A DNA stretch of 64,000 bases from Cunninghamia lanceolata (Eukaryota > Streptophyta > Pinopsida > Cupressales > Cupressaceae), in assembly GCA_027924645.1 (NCBI GenBank), contig BSBN01000781.1, positions 2,108,001-2,172,000 on the forward strand, given 5' to 3'. The notes below the pieces were generated by a model. That model worked only from the letters and a program-made list of their open reading frames with translations. It was not told the origin of the DNA and ran no database searches. This document shows positions 47,409 to 59,740 of this stretch, in pieces (position 1 is the stretch's first letter; every line of letters begins with the position of its first letter). The translations under genes were made by a program, and so were the position numbers.

Positions 47409-49783
47409 CACACATCCTTCAAATTGAAACTTTAAGCACTGATGAACCATAGAGGGGACTACTTTCATGGAGCAAAGACATGGGTGACCAAACTTCACAT
47501 GAAATAAGTCTAATGTTGGAATGAAAATAAAAGTAACATCCAAAGATCTTGGTCTCACCTTGATGGCAAGGGTTAATTCACTAAGAGTTGGGAGGATAGA
47601 CCCATTGTGTGCTCTAATCATGATTTCTAATACATCATAGTTATCACGGTGTAAACCATGCATGTAGAGAAACTCTTCAGTCACTACATTTACCATGCAA
47701 ATAGGATCGATCATAGCACCCCTTATTGGTTTATCATTGATTTGAATGGTGATGTATAAAGGTCCATCAAGAGCTTCAATTGTAGCATCATGAGGAGTGA
47801 AAGATATAGCCAATTTAGGTTCTTCTCGCTCTTTATGAGGGCGAGTGTATCTACCATGCAAATATCACCTTCATAGTCTTGTTCTTGATGATTATAAGTG
47901 CATAGAATCTCTTGAGATGGATCCACAATGTTAGATTCATGATGAGGTAATGGATTTGTATATATTTGTAAGTTTTGATTAGGTGGAACCACCAATTTAT
48001 TTCCTTTGTCGTTTACACCAGCAACCTGGATGACATTGGAATAAATGAGGTCTTGAACTTCATGTTTAAGACGCATGCATCTTTCAATGTAATGACTGGT
48101 GGTGCGGTGAAATTGACAAAAGCCCTTCGAATCGAAAGAAGATGATTGTATCTTACTTGGATCGAGAGGTCGAATCGGTGGAAGATTGATGAAAAATTGT
48201 TGTTCAATAGTTACGTCATTATAGAGTAGAGAGATTCTGATAATGGTGTGAAATGTCTTGTCTTTGGTTTCAATTTATATGGGGTAGGAATAGAAGGTGA
48301 TGTGGCTGCCACATGTTTTCTTATGTGATTGGATGAAATTGCATTGATTTTGATGAAATTTTTGTTGTCTTTTGAATGAATGAGTGTGTGAGGCTTTAGA
48401 TTGACCAACCGAAGCCGATGAGTGATTATTCTCATACTGACTAACCGATAGTTGGTAATCATAGAGAGTTGTGCAAAGATGAGTGAAATAATCATAACAC
48501 ATCAACAAGATTTTGTCACAGATGTGAGGTTGTAAGTTTCCAAATGAAGATTCTTTATACAACAGCATCCGGAATAGAATATTGAACTTGTGAAAAGAGA
48601 ACTTGATAATGCCCCATAAAATCTATTACTTTCTCCTTGATTCCTTATTTACAATGGACCAAATTGGTCAAAGAGACTTGAGGTCCAATGTTTGCTTGAA
48701 AGTGTTCAAGAAATTTGTTGATTAATTGTGAAAAAGAAGTGATTGAATTAGGAGGAAATGAGCAAAACCAATCCAAGGCTATGTCTTTGAGTGACCTAGG
48801 AAAGAGTTTTTTCAAAATTATGTCTTCATAGAAGAAATCACTACACATAGCTGTAAAGGTCGCCACATGGTTGTTAGGGTCTCCCTTCCCATTATACTTC
48901 TCAAAGCAAGGGGTTTCAAACTTCTTGGGCATTTGAGCTCTTAGGATTGGATAGGATAATGGGCTGCAAATATAATGTGATGTCATAGCATGTTTCGATG
49001 AACTTTGGTTTATGTTTGCTAACTGTTGTTGGATGAAAGTCATATTTTGCAAAATATGATTAATGACGGGATCGAAAGGTGAACTAGGTTGAGATTGGTA
49101 TGAATGGATAGGGATAATCATAGGTTGCAACACTATATGATTGACTTTTTGGAAAGTGATATTAGTCTTAGTTTGATTAGATGTAGATGGGGTGACACTA
49201 GGTGTATAGTACTTGGATAATTGAAGGGAATGGCACTATAATGACAAACGGGATTGCCAGTAGATAACCCAACATAGGTGGTAGCACTATTACTAGGTTG
49301 TGTAGTTGTGGTAAGAATAGTAGAAGTGTATGTAGGAATAGGGACTATTGGTATGGGTGCCGACACTTCTGTCCCTATTTGATTTGAAAAAATCACATTA
49401 GTGATGATTTTGGTGCAACTAGATGTAGACAAAATGTTATTGTGCACTATATGAGCTAGGCCACGCAAGAATTCTAGTCTCTCTTGTCCTTCAAGCAATA
49501 AACTTCTTAGACTCTCAACAATAGGGATAACCTCCTTAGCTATATGTTATGAGCTTACAAATTGCTAAAAATTAGCCAACTCAGTGCCTAATATTTGAAT
49601 TTGAGCTTTAGGAACATGAGCCACGAGGTCCTCTATGTCAATGGTTTCATGAAAAGTTGATACTTCCATGATATGTGAAATAGGGATATCAGGATGAAGT
49701 GATGGGCCTTTTTGTGTGATTGGATTCATGAATTGGGGTTCTAATGTGTCAATATCAGTTCTATTCAAAGCATTAGAACCCAT
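47409..49783 (-). pseudogene. Ty3/gypsy gag-protease of element E, decayed
   Basis: ATG 49783 (MGSNALNRTDID) opens a frame that, with stops and shifts, runs to 47409. The gag core at 48930-48645 reads FEKYNGKGDPNNHVATFTAM, LKDIALDWFCSFPPNSITSF and INKFLEHFQANIG, typical of the Retrotrans_gag domain. Near 48110-48050 FHRTTSHYIERCMRLKHEVQ matches the gag C-terminal motif of such elements. Retropepsin-like sequence lies at 47770-47409: GPLYITIQINDKPIRGAMID, where the catalytic triplet is degenerate (IDP), and HQCLKFQFEG. The frame is cut by element A and resumes at 36508. No RT is found in what remains. Confidence 0.82.
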
Positions 49784-49971
49784 AATTCAAAGACTTCTTT
49801 GCACAAGAGTGTTATAATCAAGGCATCAGGTCACAAAACTCATAAATTGTTTGAAAGCCTTAGTGACACACAAGATGCACACAATGAAGAGATAAATGAT
49901 GTGATAAAAGAAGAGGTTGACTTTTTGTTTAAATGAATCAATGTTTTGTATTGTTAATCAAATGTAAATGA

Positions 49972-50652
49972 ATATGATGTGATAAAAAAATCCTTGATCA
50001 GTTTCAACTCTACTTAAAGCCAACTAGATATCATCAATGCTCATCTTCAAATCAAACCCTAAATTTAATGCTTTTTTCAAAATGTATTAATCCATAAATT
50101 GTTCTTCCTTTCAAATTTCAATACAAGATGACATTTATAATGTACTAGAGCAAAGTAAAATCAGATTTGAAATGCAAATGTCATCAACAAAATATGAAAC
50201 AAGATATCAATCATAAAACCCTAGGTTTAACTAGGTTTTGCAACAACTTCTCTCTTTTTTAAAAATAAAACTCTAACAATGAAGAGGTTCAAATGCAAAA
50301 TATAACACTATGAAATGATTAATTGCTGCAATACCAATCAGATCTGATGCAAAAATCAGAAATTTATATCTTTCTATGATGATTTAAACCTATGAAATGT
50401 AGACAAGGTAATAAATATGCTTTTTCCTAAGCTTAAAATGCTTGATTTTCTACTTTTTAATGCAAATATGCAAGAATGTCTTTTTTTTAAACACAAAGGT
50501 GATATGATACAACAAATAAAATAAATTTAATCAACTTAACAATGCTAGAAAGATCTGAAGCAACCCACTGATCTACAAACCCTAGGTTCAAGACTAGCTA
50601 GATTTTCTAGGAATGCAAGGTTTTTGTAAACCCTAATGTTGAAACAATGTAA
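49972..50652. repeat. 681-bp tandem repeat, copy 1
   Basis: It starts aatatgatgtgataaaa and carries cagtttcaactctact, aaaccctaggtttaactagg and gcttgattttctactttt. Copy 2 follows immediately at 50653. It lies in the long 5' noncoding region of element E. The 188 bases 49784-49971 before it hold no gene. Confidence 0.88.
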
Positions 50653-50916
50653 AAATATGATGCAATAAAAAATCATTGATTAGTTTCAACTCTACTCAAA
50701 GCCAACTAGATATCATCAATGCTCATCTTCAAATCAAACCCTAAATTTAATGTTTTTTTTTTAAATGAATTAATCCATAAATTATTCTTCCTTTCAAACT
50801 TCAATACAAGATGACATTTATAATGTACTAGAGAAAAGTAAAATCAGATTTGAAATGCAAATGTCATCAACAAAATTTGAAACAAGATATCAATCATAAA
50901 ACCCTAGGTTTAACTA
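50653..50916. repeat. 681-bp tandem repeat, copy 2, left part
   Basis: This matches 49972-50235 and is broken after aggtttaacta by an AT-rich insert. The rest of copy 2 is at 58041-58463. Confidence 0.88.
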
Positions 50917-50918
50917 AT

Positions 50919-51072
50919 ATATCTATATTTAAAAAATCTATCTAAAATACGCTGAAAGATATCCTTCTCGAGGCACCTATTCTACCTATGTGTGGTAAAT
51001 TGATTAAAAAATAGGCGCCTCTAGAAAGATATCTCTCGGCATATTTTAGACATATTTTTTAAATATAGATAT
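50919..51072. mobile_element. Foldback hairpin 1 (MITE-like, 154 bp)
   Basis: The arms 50919-50982 and 51007-51072 are near-perfect inverted copies, starting atatctatatttaaaaaat and ending with its complement, with a loop of about 25 bases. No coding sequence. No clear target duplication directly at the arms, so the family is unknown. Confidence 0.75.
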
Positions 51073-51399
51073 GCTAGTTTTTAAAAAATAAATATATTAA
51101 ATTTATTATGCCGAAAAAATAATTAAATTGATGACTCTATAGTAAAATCTATAAATATAATGCAGATTTTTTTATGGAGCGTGTGTGTGGGAGCTCTGTG
51201 CAGTCCCGCGACCTGTAGCAGGTCACGGTCTGCATGTGTTTGTTCTCTATTGCATGCATCTTTTCTTTTCAGATCAGGCTCTGTGGGGTTGTTTTCAGCA
51301 AGGGGTGGGGTTTTTTAACTTTCAGGGGGGGTTTTTTTTCTGGAGTGTGTGTGTTGTTCGGTGCAGGTGTGAGGTGCAAGGGCTTGAGGGGATTTTCTA

Positions 51400-52660
51400 A
51401 TGGCAGGGTTTGCGCCTTTGGGTGAGCCGTCGGGGGGTGCTACTATGGTTGGGGTTGGTGACGGGTCTCCTCATCCATCCCTGCCTGATGTTGGGGTTTT
51501 TCAGCACTGGTGCTTTGAAATTGCACAAGATAAACGGATGCTTGGAAAGAGCTCAAGTTCGTCCAAAGCTGATGATTCAAACAGAGGCAGTAGCCGAGGA
51601 CCTAGAGTATTAAAGAAAACATGTTTTAATCTGTAAATTTATGGGATTGAGGGTTTCGATGCCTTTTCTGGAACCCTGGATTCACAAGTCATGGAACCCG
51701 GAAGGTGATTTTGAAATCTTGCTAGCTGCAAATAACTTCTTTTTGGTGGTCTTTTCATGTATCTCTGATCATAACAAGGTTTTTGAGGGAGGGCCCTACT
51801 TTTATAATCAAGTTGGCCTTTTCATGAAGCCTTGGCATGCAGGGTTTAATTCGGCGCGGGAGCTGTGCAGGTGTGGGTTCTTTTTCCTCGGTTGCCGCTG
51901 GAATGTTGGAGACAAGATATTCTACAATCAATTGCGTTGCTGCTGGGGAAGCCTATTAGCCTGTCTCAGTAAACTCTAGAGAAGCAAATTTTTTCCTATG
52001 CTCGAGTTTGTGTGGAGATTGATCTGAGCTAGCCTCTGCCAGATTCTATTGATCTGACTATTGGGTCTAGCCCCTGGACTCAACAGTTAGACTATGAGAC
52101 TTTACCTTTCAGGTGCCAGCTATGCCATGAGTATGGCCATCTTCAAAGGAGGTGCCCTCGTGCCTCAAGTGCTGGTGGTTCAGATAATGTGAAGGCTTCA
52201 TCTAATCCAAGGGTAGAAAAGGGTAAAGCACCCATGCAAGGGTGGTACCGGATAAAGATGGCTTTGTGCTAGTTAAGGGATGAAACAAGAATTGGGGTCA
52301 GAAGAGGACTCTTCGGGATCATCAAGAGGAGGAGACTTTTAACAAGTTTGAGGCTTTGGATGAATTAGTCCATGAGGAGGGTGTTTCTTCTAACATACAT
52401 GTTGAAGCTTCTCCTTTAGTTGATCATAATTCTAAGTCTTTGCCAGTCACTACCTCGGTCCTAGTTCCTGTGGTGGCTTCCGAGGTGGTGATGGATTCAG
52501 TTGCTTCTCCCCCTGATGTTGGGTTTGGGGACTCTTTTGGTTTGGTGGAAACCCCCATGGCCTATTCAGACAAAAGGGTGAGTTTAGCCAATGGACCAGG
52601 TTTGGAAGACTCTAGTAAGAAAAAAGCCCTCTCTTCTTCTCCTATTCTGGGTCTATAGCA
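51400..52660 (+). pseudogene. LINE ORF1 (DUF4283 plus zinc knuckle)
   Basis: ATG 51400 gives MAGFAPLGEPSGGATM. After a frame change near 51636 the DUF4283-like core reads FLVVFSCISDHNKVFEGGPY, FYNQVGLFMKPWHAGFN. A CX2CX4HX4C knuckle, CQLCHEYGHLQRRC, lies near 52120. The tail to 52660 is rich in Ser, Val and Pro. Such proteins bind LINE RNA. Several shifts and stops break it. It ends about 145 bases before ORF2. Confidence 0.85.
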
Positions 52661-52804
52661 AAAATCCCTGAAAAAGTGTGCTCCTGATAAACCCCAAAAG
52701 GTGGGGAGGAAGAAGGATCAAGAGAAAGTTAAGATGGTTGGAGAGACATTGGTGGAATCTGGGTCGGTGAAGACATTGGATACTCACTTCTCTCACCCTT
52801 CGCA

Positions 52805-55800
52805 ATGATTGTGTTATCATGGAATGTAAGGGGTATGAATAGCATCCCTAGAAAAAAGGCTATTCAGGACTTGGTTAGTGCTCATTCTCCATATGTGGTT
52901 TTCCTCCAGGAGACAAAGTTATCTGTGGATGGTATGATGCAGTGTGTTTCTAAGATTTGGAACAGAGAGTTTTACCAGTGTGTGGGTACGCAAGGCAGCT
53001 CAGGGGGTCTTGCTTGCCTCTGGGATCCTCGGTGAATTTCTCCCATTTGGTGGATCTCTAGTAGATTTTCCATCTCTCTAGTTGCAATTAGTAGATGGAG
53101 GAAAGAATTCTTCTTTCTAACATTTATGCTCCGACGGATGTCCCTGGTAAGACTCTTCTATGGTCTCATATCAATCTTCTGAGATCATTGGATCCTTTCC
53201 TCCCCTAGATTATGGTAAGTGACTTCAATGCAATTGCCTCCCTCAAGGAGAAAAGGGGGGGTGTACCTCATTTGGACCCCTCTTCTTATCTTCTAAGGGA
53301 TAATTTAGCTTGGCTCTGGCTTGTGGATATCAAACCTTCAAATGGCATGTTTACTTGGAATAATAGGAGGCTTGGGGATGATGCCATTTCTGAACGGTTA
53401 GATAGGTTTCTTGTTTCCTATTTTTGGGTGGGTGACAAGTGGCTGTCAAGTTTTGAAATTTTAGATTGGCGAGGATCAGACCATTGGCCGATCAAATTCT
53501 CTGCTCATTTGGCTGATGGTCCTATGAAACAAACTTTTAGATTTCAGCTTATGTGGCTCAGGGAGGAGAGTCTTCTTGACTTGGTTTCTAGATGGTGGAC
53601 TGAAGGACGACTTGCTTTTGGTACAGCTATGTACTTATTTGTGAAGAGGCTTCAATATGTGAAGTATAAAGTAAAACATTGGAATAAGTATCAGTTTGGC
53701 AACATGTTTCAGCAGAAAAGGGTTGCCCAGGAGCGCTTGGCTTCTATTACCAGGTAGATTCGGGACCAGGGCCTTGATGCAAATGTAAGCAGGCTTGAGG
53801 TTAGTGCGGTTAAAGACCTCGAGGAATGGAGCTTCGTGAGGAATTTTTTTGGAAACAGAAGGCCTGTGTTGATTGGCTTCAGGAAGGGGATAGGAATACT
53901 TCCTTCTTTCATAAATCGGTGAAGGCTCGAAGACAAGGTAACTTTATCTCTTCTCTCTGCTCTCCTGAGGGTTCTATTGTTTCTTCCTCTTCGGGGATCT
54001 CTAGTGAGGCGGTTCATTTTTTCTCTGCTCTCTTTTCTGAAGATACCCTGCCTGCTAGTGAGGAGGAAGCTTCTATCCTGGCTTGTATTCCTTCTCTGGT
54101 GACTACGGATATGAATGCTTCTCTTCTTAAACCTATTTCTTTGAAGGAGCTAGAGGATGTGGTGTTTCAGTTGAAAAAGGGGAAGGTTCCTGGTCCTGAT
54201 GGGTTCCCGGCTGAGTTCTTTCAAGAATTTTGGGAAGTCATCAACATTGATCTATTGGAGGTGGTGCAGGAGTCTTTTAGGAATAAGCAAATGTTGCAAG
54301 CCATGAATGCCACATTTCTTTCTCTTATCCCAAAACATGAGGGTGCTGATTCTTTGGATCTTTTTTGACCAATTGCTTTGTGCAATGTGGTGTATAAAAT
54401 CATTACAAGGCTAATTGTTGAACGTTTGAAGCCATGTCTGGATAAGTTGATCTCGGAGGAACAAGGGGGCTTTGTTGCAGGTAGATAGATTTTGGATGGA
54501 GTAGTTATTGCAGCTGAGACTATTCACTCTATGGCCTCTTCTAAGGAAAAGGCTATGTTTATAATGTTGGACATGGCTAAAGCTTAGGATAGAGTTAACT
54601 GGGGCTTTTTGTTCAAAATTCTCAGAGCCTTTGGGTTCAATTGTGAGTGGATTGATTGGTTCATGAGCTGTGTGAGGATTTCCTCATTTTCTGTTCTCAT
54701 AAATGTGGAGTCTTCGGATCTGTTCTGTGCTTCTAGAGGTCTTTGACAGGGGGGGCCCTTATCTCCATATTTGTTCATCTTGATGGTTGAAGGCTTGGGG
54801 AGATTCATTAAGTCCCGTGTTATGGATGGGCTCTTTCAGGGTTGGAAATGGAGCAATTCTCTTCCTCCTCAAACTCATCTTTAGTTTGTGGATGATACGG
54901 CTTTGATGGGTGTTGCTAAGGTGGCTAAAGCGGTTGCTTTGAATCAGATTTTGGATTGTTACCTGGCTGCCTCAGGTCAAAGCATTAATGAAAGTAAGTC
55001 TTGCATTTATTTCTTTAATACCCCTAGGCTTATTCAGCAGCGTATTGCCAGGATCTTAAGGTTTCAGGTGGGGAAACTTCCCTTTACATACCTTGGCATC
55101 CCTCTGGATGTGCGCCCACTTCCCAGGTGTTTTTGGTAGGATGTGATGGATAAATTTTGTGGGCTAGTTTGTCACTGGACCTATAGATGGTTATCTACAA
55201 CTAGAAGAGTTACTCTATTGAAGTTTGTGGTTCAGGCCCTTCCTATATATAGGTGCTTTGTGGTTCAAAGACTTTGAGGGCCTCTGTCAATAGTTTCTTT
55301 GGTCAAGTAATCTCCTTTCGAAGAAGTGGAGCTTAATTAAGTGGGAAGTTGTTTGTTGGCATAAGCAGGATGGTGGTCTGGGTTTGTGTAGGACAGATTG
55401 GAATGGATAGGCGTTGGCTGCTAAGCTATACTAGAGATGGTGTTCTTATCAGCATCATTATTGGGCTAGGATCCTTACCTTCAAGTACCTTGGGGAAGTG
55501 GAGGGCATTGAGGTACCTCATTTTAGTCTTTCGGGGAGAGGTTCTATGATCTGAGATACTCTCAAGTGGGGAGCTGCGTTGGTTAAACAAGGCCTATTTT
55601 GGAAGAGGATCTGATGCTCTTTTTTGGCATGACTCCTAGGATGGCTTCCCGTCTATCCTCTCCTCACACCCTCACTTGGGGGACTTATGTAGGATTTTTG
55701 TTCAGGCTGGTTGGAGTAGAGTGATGGATTTCAAAGCCCCTTAGGCTTTGGGGCAAACTATTGTTTACCAGTGGAAGGATATGCAGGAATGGCCCCTGGG

Positions 55801-57078
55801 TGGATCTTTGGAGGATAGGAGGGAGTTGTCCTCCATTTTGGCTGATAGAGTCTGTTGTTCTCTCCCAGAGCGGGATGTGCTGGCTTGGGGTCTAGATCCA
55901 AAAGGGAAGTTCACTGTTGCTTCAGGGTATCGTGTTTTAGATAGATAGGCTTGGGGTAGTGCTAAGGTTCCTTGGTGGAAAAATATTTGGAATAAATTCT
56001 CTTGGCCAAAATGTAATTTCTTTTCTTGGCTGGTGGTTTATGGCAGGTGTTTGACTTGGGATAACCTCTGTAAACGTGGCTTCTAAGGTCTTTCCTTATG
56101 TTTCTTATGTCTTAAAGATGTTGAGACTGTTTCACATCTTTTCTTCTAGTGTTCTTTTGCTAGGACTATTTGGCATTTTTGGTGGGGGGCTTGGAGTTTA
56201 CAGTGCAGGCACCCTTCTTCTCTAGAGGAGTTTTGGTGAAACTTTGGGCCCATTCTGGTGAGGACTTCATTTCTGCACATAGCATGGCCAATTGGCCCTA
56301 GTTTGATTATATGGCACTTCTAGTTGGAGCGCAACTGCAGGGTCTTTCTGGATAAGAAGTTGCTAGTGGGTCAAGTTTGCACTTGCATTCTTGGGGCTTT
56401 GCAGGAGACCTTGTATGCTAAATGTGATTTGTTAGCCCCGATGGATCCTGGTGATACTAGAGTGATTCGTAATTTGGGGATTCTTGTTGGGGGTCCCGGA
56501 AGGCCCAAGATTGGGTGGAGCAGGTGTTCTAGAAGGAAGGTTTCTAGGGAAGGGCATTGGCTGCCCCCTCCCACTAGAGTCTTGAAAATCAATACTGATG
56601 GTCTGCAAGGGGTAACCCTGGGCATGCTGGCATTGGTGGGGTGGGTAGAGACAGTTCTAGAGTGGTTGTGTTTTTCTTCTCAGATTATAGGGGGCTGCAC
56701 TCTAATAATCTTATGGAGGCCTTGGCTATTCTTTTAGCTTTGAAGAAGGCATATGCCCTTGGCTAGAATAAGATTATCTGCAAGTTAGATTCTCAGGTGG
56801 TGATAGACTTGATAAATAGAAGGCAGTTTGATGATGTTAGTTGGCAGCTTGTAGTGGTGGCTAAGCAAATCACCAGTCTTGGAGATTTATTTAATTCTAT
56901 CACCTTCTCACATATCCCTCGGGAATGGAATAAGGTGGCTGATGGGTTGGCCAAATGGGCTTCTGAGAAGAATGGGACCTGGCTGGTGGATGATTGGGAT
57001 AGTTTACCTAGAGATCTTGCTCAGGATTTGGTGGATTTGGTCACGGAGGATGTGAGATGTTGCATGACCACTTCTTGA
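52805..57078 (+). pseudogene. LINE ORF2: endonuclease, reverse transcriptase, RNase H
   Basis: It starts MIVLSWNVRGMNSIPRKKAI. The apurinic-type endonuclease spans 52805-53520 with QETK, DFNAI, SERLDRFLVS and GSDHWPIKF. Reverse transcriptase covers about 53826-55140: VPGPDGFPAEFF, SEEQGGFVAGR, QGGPLSPYLF and the catalytic FVDDTAL, then PFTYLGIPL. A zf-RVT-like region lies near 55970-56190 (WPKCNFFSWL, CFLCLKDVETVSHLF). RNase H follows at 56580-57030 with KINTDG, LDSQVVIDLI and IPREWNKVADGLAKWA. The architecture is that of plant L1 elements that gained an RNase H. Around a dozen stops and several shifts make it inactive. Confidence 0.92.
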
Positions 57079-57530
57079 CTTCTTGTTTGTTGTCCCTAGG
57101 CCCATTTGGGCTTCTTGCTTCTCTTATGCATTGTACTGCTCTCTTTGATTAATAAAGTTTTTACCCTCTTTTATTAAAAAAAAAAGCTATAAAATATAAT
57201 GCATTTACCATTGGAATAAGATTGTTGAATTACTTTGCTCCTTTTTATTTCATGTGATAAAACCCTAATAAAATATAGTTTAATAAAATTTAATTTATTT
57301 ATAAAAATAAAGTGTCACTATATTTGATTAGGTTTCGTTTTGTTTTCTGCACAATCAATTAATATGTTATTTTATTAGGGTTTTATCATATAAATAAAAA
57401 GGAGCAAATTATATTCAATAATGGGAGAAGTTATATTTTATAGATTTTACTATGGAGGCATAAATTTAATTTAATTTAATTTTCTACATAATAAAATTTA
57501 ATTTATTTCTTTTTCACTAGATTTTATAAC

Positions 57531-58040
57531 ATTATATTTTATTAGGGTTTCATTTTATTATATATAAAATAACATTCCACTCACCAATAATATAAAATAA
57601 CCTCTATAAATGTAGCCAATAAAATTTAGGGTTTAAAATTACTTGTAATTTTATGTTATAAATTAATGACTTCATAAATTTAATTCTAGAAAAATCTTGG
57701 TTAAAAGTGAGGATGCATGAATTATAAACCTAATAAACTATAGTGCCATAAATTTATGGTAAATAATGTTTATTATTCTAGCAAAGTAAATTCTTTTTAT
57801 GCATACACGATTAACACCATTATTCCAGCAAATCATGAAATGATTTTCGTTGTAATTAGTGATTTTCTTTTTGGTTGTTTTTCCAGACTTTCAAACATTT
57901 TTGTTTTATATATGTTTTAATTATTAATGTTGCATTTGTCAGCTATTAATTTTTTTAATGTCTTTAAAATTGTTTTTGTTAACACACTCACGTCATTTCA
58001 CCCTATGCTACCACTGTAGTTATGCCTCTAGGCATAACTA
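57531..58040. other. AT-rich insert DNA ending in a 24-base palindrome
   Basis: No gene. This is the right part of the insert in repeat copy 2. It ends TAGTTATGCC-TCTA-GGCATAACTA (58017-58040). Duplicated flank taacta occurs at 50911-50916 and 58035-58040, and may extend to 13 bases with two mismatches (ctaggtttaacta, ctaggcataacta). Confidence 0.5.
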
Positions 58041-58463
58041 GGTTTTGCAACAACTTCTCTCTTTTTATTTTTGAAAAACTCTAACAATGAAGAGGTTCAA
58101 ATACAAAATATAACACTATGAAATGATTAATTTCTACAATACCAATCAGATTTGATGCAAAAATCAGAAATTTATCTTTTTATGATGATTTAAACCTATG
58201 AAATGTAGACAAGGTAATAAATATGCTTTTTCCTAAGCCTAAAATGCTTGATTTTCTACTTTTTAATGCAAATATGAAAGAATGTCTTTCTTTTAAACAC
58301 AAAGGTGATATGATACAACAAATGAAATAAATTTAATCAGCTTAACAATGCTACAAATATCTGAAGCAACCCATTAATCTACAAACCCTAGGTTTAAGAC
58401 TAGCTAGATTTTCTAGGAATGCGAGGTTTTTGTAAACCCTAATGCTGAAACAATGTAAAAATA
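58041..58463. repeat. 681-bp tandem repeat, copy 2, right part
   Basis: ggttttgcaacaacttctct to aatgtaaaaata, matching 50236-50652. Confidence 0.88.
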
Positions 58464-59740
58464 AGCTATGTAGGTATGCAAAATGATAAATGTATTAAAT
58501 CCTAATCTGATCTAGGGCAGAAAACATCTCAGATCTGAATCAAGAAGGATGCAAGGGTGTAAGACATGTCAGGTTCACACAAACTAAGATTGGATTCTAC
58601 CCATGAAGGAGAGCCAAACTACATGGGTTTTGTCCTTTTGTTGTATGGAGGAGTGTCAACCAAATTCAACCAAAACTAACCAACTAAACTAGAGTAAGCC
58701 ATGAAACCCTAGTTGACCAAGATCTGCAAATAGATGATTGTCAGAAACAAATACAGAGGTTCTGAAAGTATGGTAGAGATCAGGAAACATAGAAGAACCA
58801 GGATCTGAGTTTGGGAGCATAGATGAACTAGGGTGCTAGGTGCCCTAGACCTTGATTAGGGCTTTACAGAATGTCAAGATCTAGATGTCTTTTCCTGTTA
58901 GTCTTCTTCAGTCCTATAACTTCTTGTAGTCTAATTCTTCTGAATGTGACTTGCACACAAGCAAAGAGGGAGAGGTTGTGTTGTGTTTACGGGCTTGCCT
59001 TAGTCAAACCCCATGTTGGTGTTTCCACCTCCACTATAGTGATGATTAGTGATCCAAGAGTGTGTGCCCTAGGAGGACAGAGGCAAGATCTGCAATAAAT
59101 GATGAAAGTATGAATGACAATGATAAAGATTATGACAAGATGTGAAACCCTAGTTGGAGTAGATAACTCAAGATCATGAACCAACAAGGAGATAGATAAA
59201 ATATGGCTTGAACTTCCTTCAAGACTTGTCAATGAGCATCATAACATCCACAAGCAAATATAAATTCTAAGCATGAAGAGCACTTGAGCATAGGAGATCA
59301 ATCATGTAAGAAATTCTAATTTTTCTCATAACAAGTTAGGTGCAAAATGAATAATAAGACTCCTTTATACATGCATTCCCGCTCACCAACAATGAATAAA
59401 AACAAATGGGGCCGACATGTATAAGCAAAGGAGGTGTTCTAAGTCAACACCACAAAAATAGGGCTAAAGTAATCATCTGGGACTAGGGCGCTAGGTGCCC
59501 TGGTCCTTTATCCCCACAAACTCTAGAGAGTGTTAAATGTGGTGGGCTTAGGCCAGTCCTAAGTTTCATTTGTCTGGTTTATTCATCAGGATCAAGATTT
59601 AATCATTTAATGTTCAAAAAGGTGTTAAAATAGGTCCTAACTAAGAAGGGTAAAAATTTTACTCCATATCAAATATTATCATATCTTGATAAGATTTTTC
59701 TATATATAAGTTTTATCATATCACGTTAGGTTCACCAAAG
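58464..59740 (-). other. Element E leader with an LTR-derived repeat and primer site
   Basis: From about 58577 to 59225 lies a copy of the E LTR lacking its first 75 or so bases (shared ttctacccatgaaggagag, accttgatta, tagtcaaaccccat). 59226-59728 holds no gene. At 59729-59739 the minus strand reads TTTGGTGAACC, the same primer site as element B, one base from the LTR start at 59741. Confidence 0.6.

Larger units (their letters stand above)
51165..57186 (+). mobile_element. Plant L1-type LINE (6.0 kb, decayed)
   Basis: Flanked by a 16-17-base duplication, ctataaatataatgca (51149-51164) and ctataaaatataatgca (57187-57203). It ends in attaataaagtttttacc with an AATAAA signal and a run of ten A (57176-57185). 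It holds ORF1 and an ORF2 with endonuclease, RT and RNase H. Its 5' end at gattttttt appears near complete. Its GC content is clearly higher than that of its surroundings. Confidence 0.93.
51074..57530. mobile_element. Foldback element 2 (about 410 bp), split by the LINE
   Basis: When the LINE and one target copy are set aside, 51074-51164 plus 57204-57270 is the left arm and 57365-57530 its inverted copy. Both ends read ctagt; shared parts include atagtaaaatctataaa and tttgctcctttttattt. Arms of about 150 bases around a short loop mark a palindromic MITE-like element. Confidence 0.65.

Noticed and set aside
50917..58040. Helitron for the AT-rich insert
   Set aside because: The right end ...CTAG is not followed by T and the hairpin is not set back from the end; a duplicated flank is present, which Helitrons lack.
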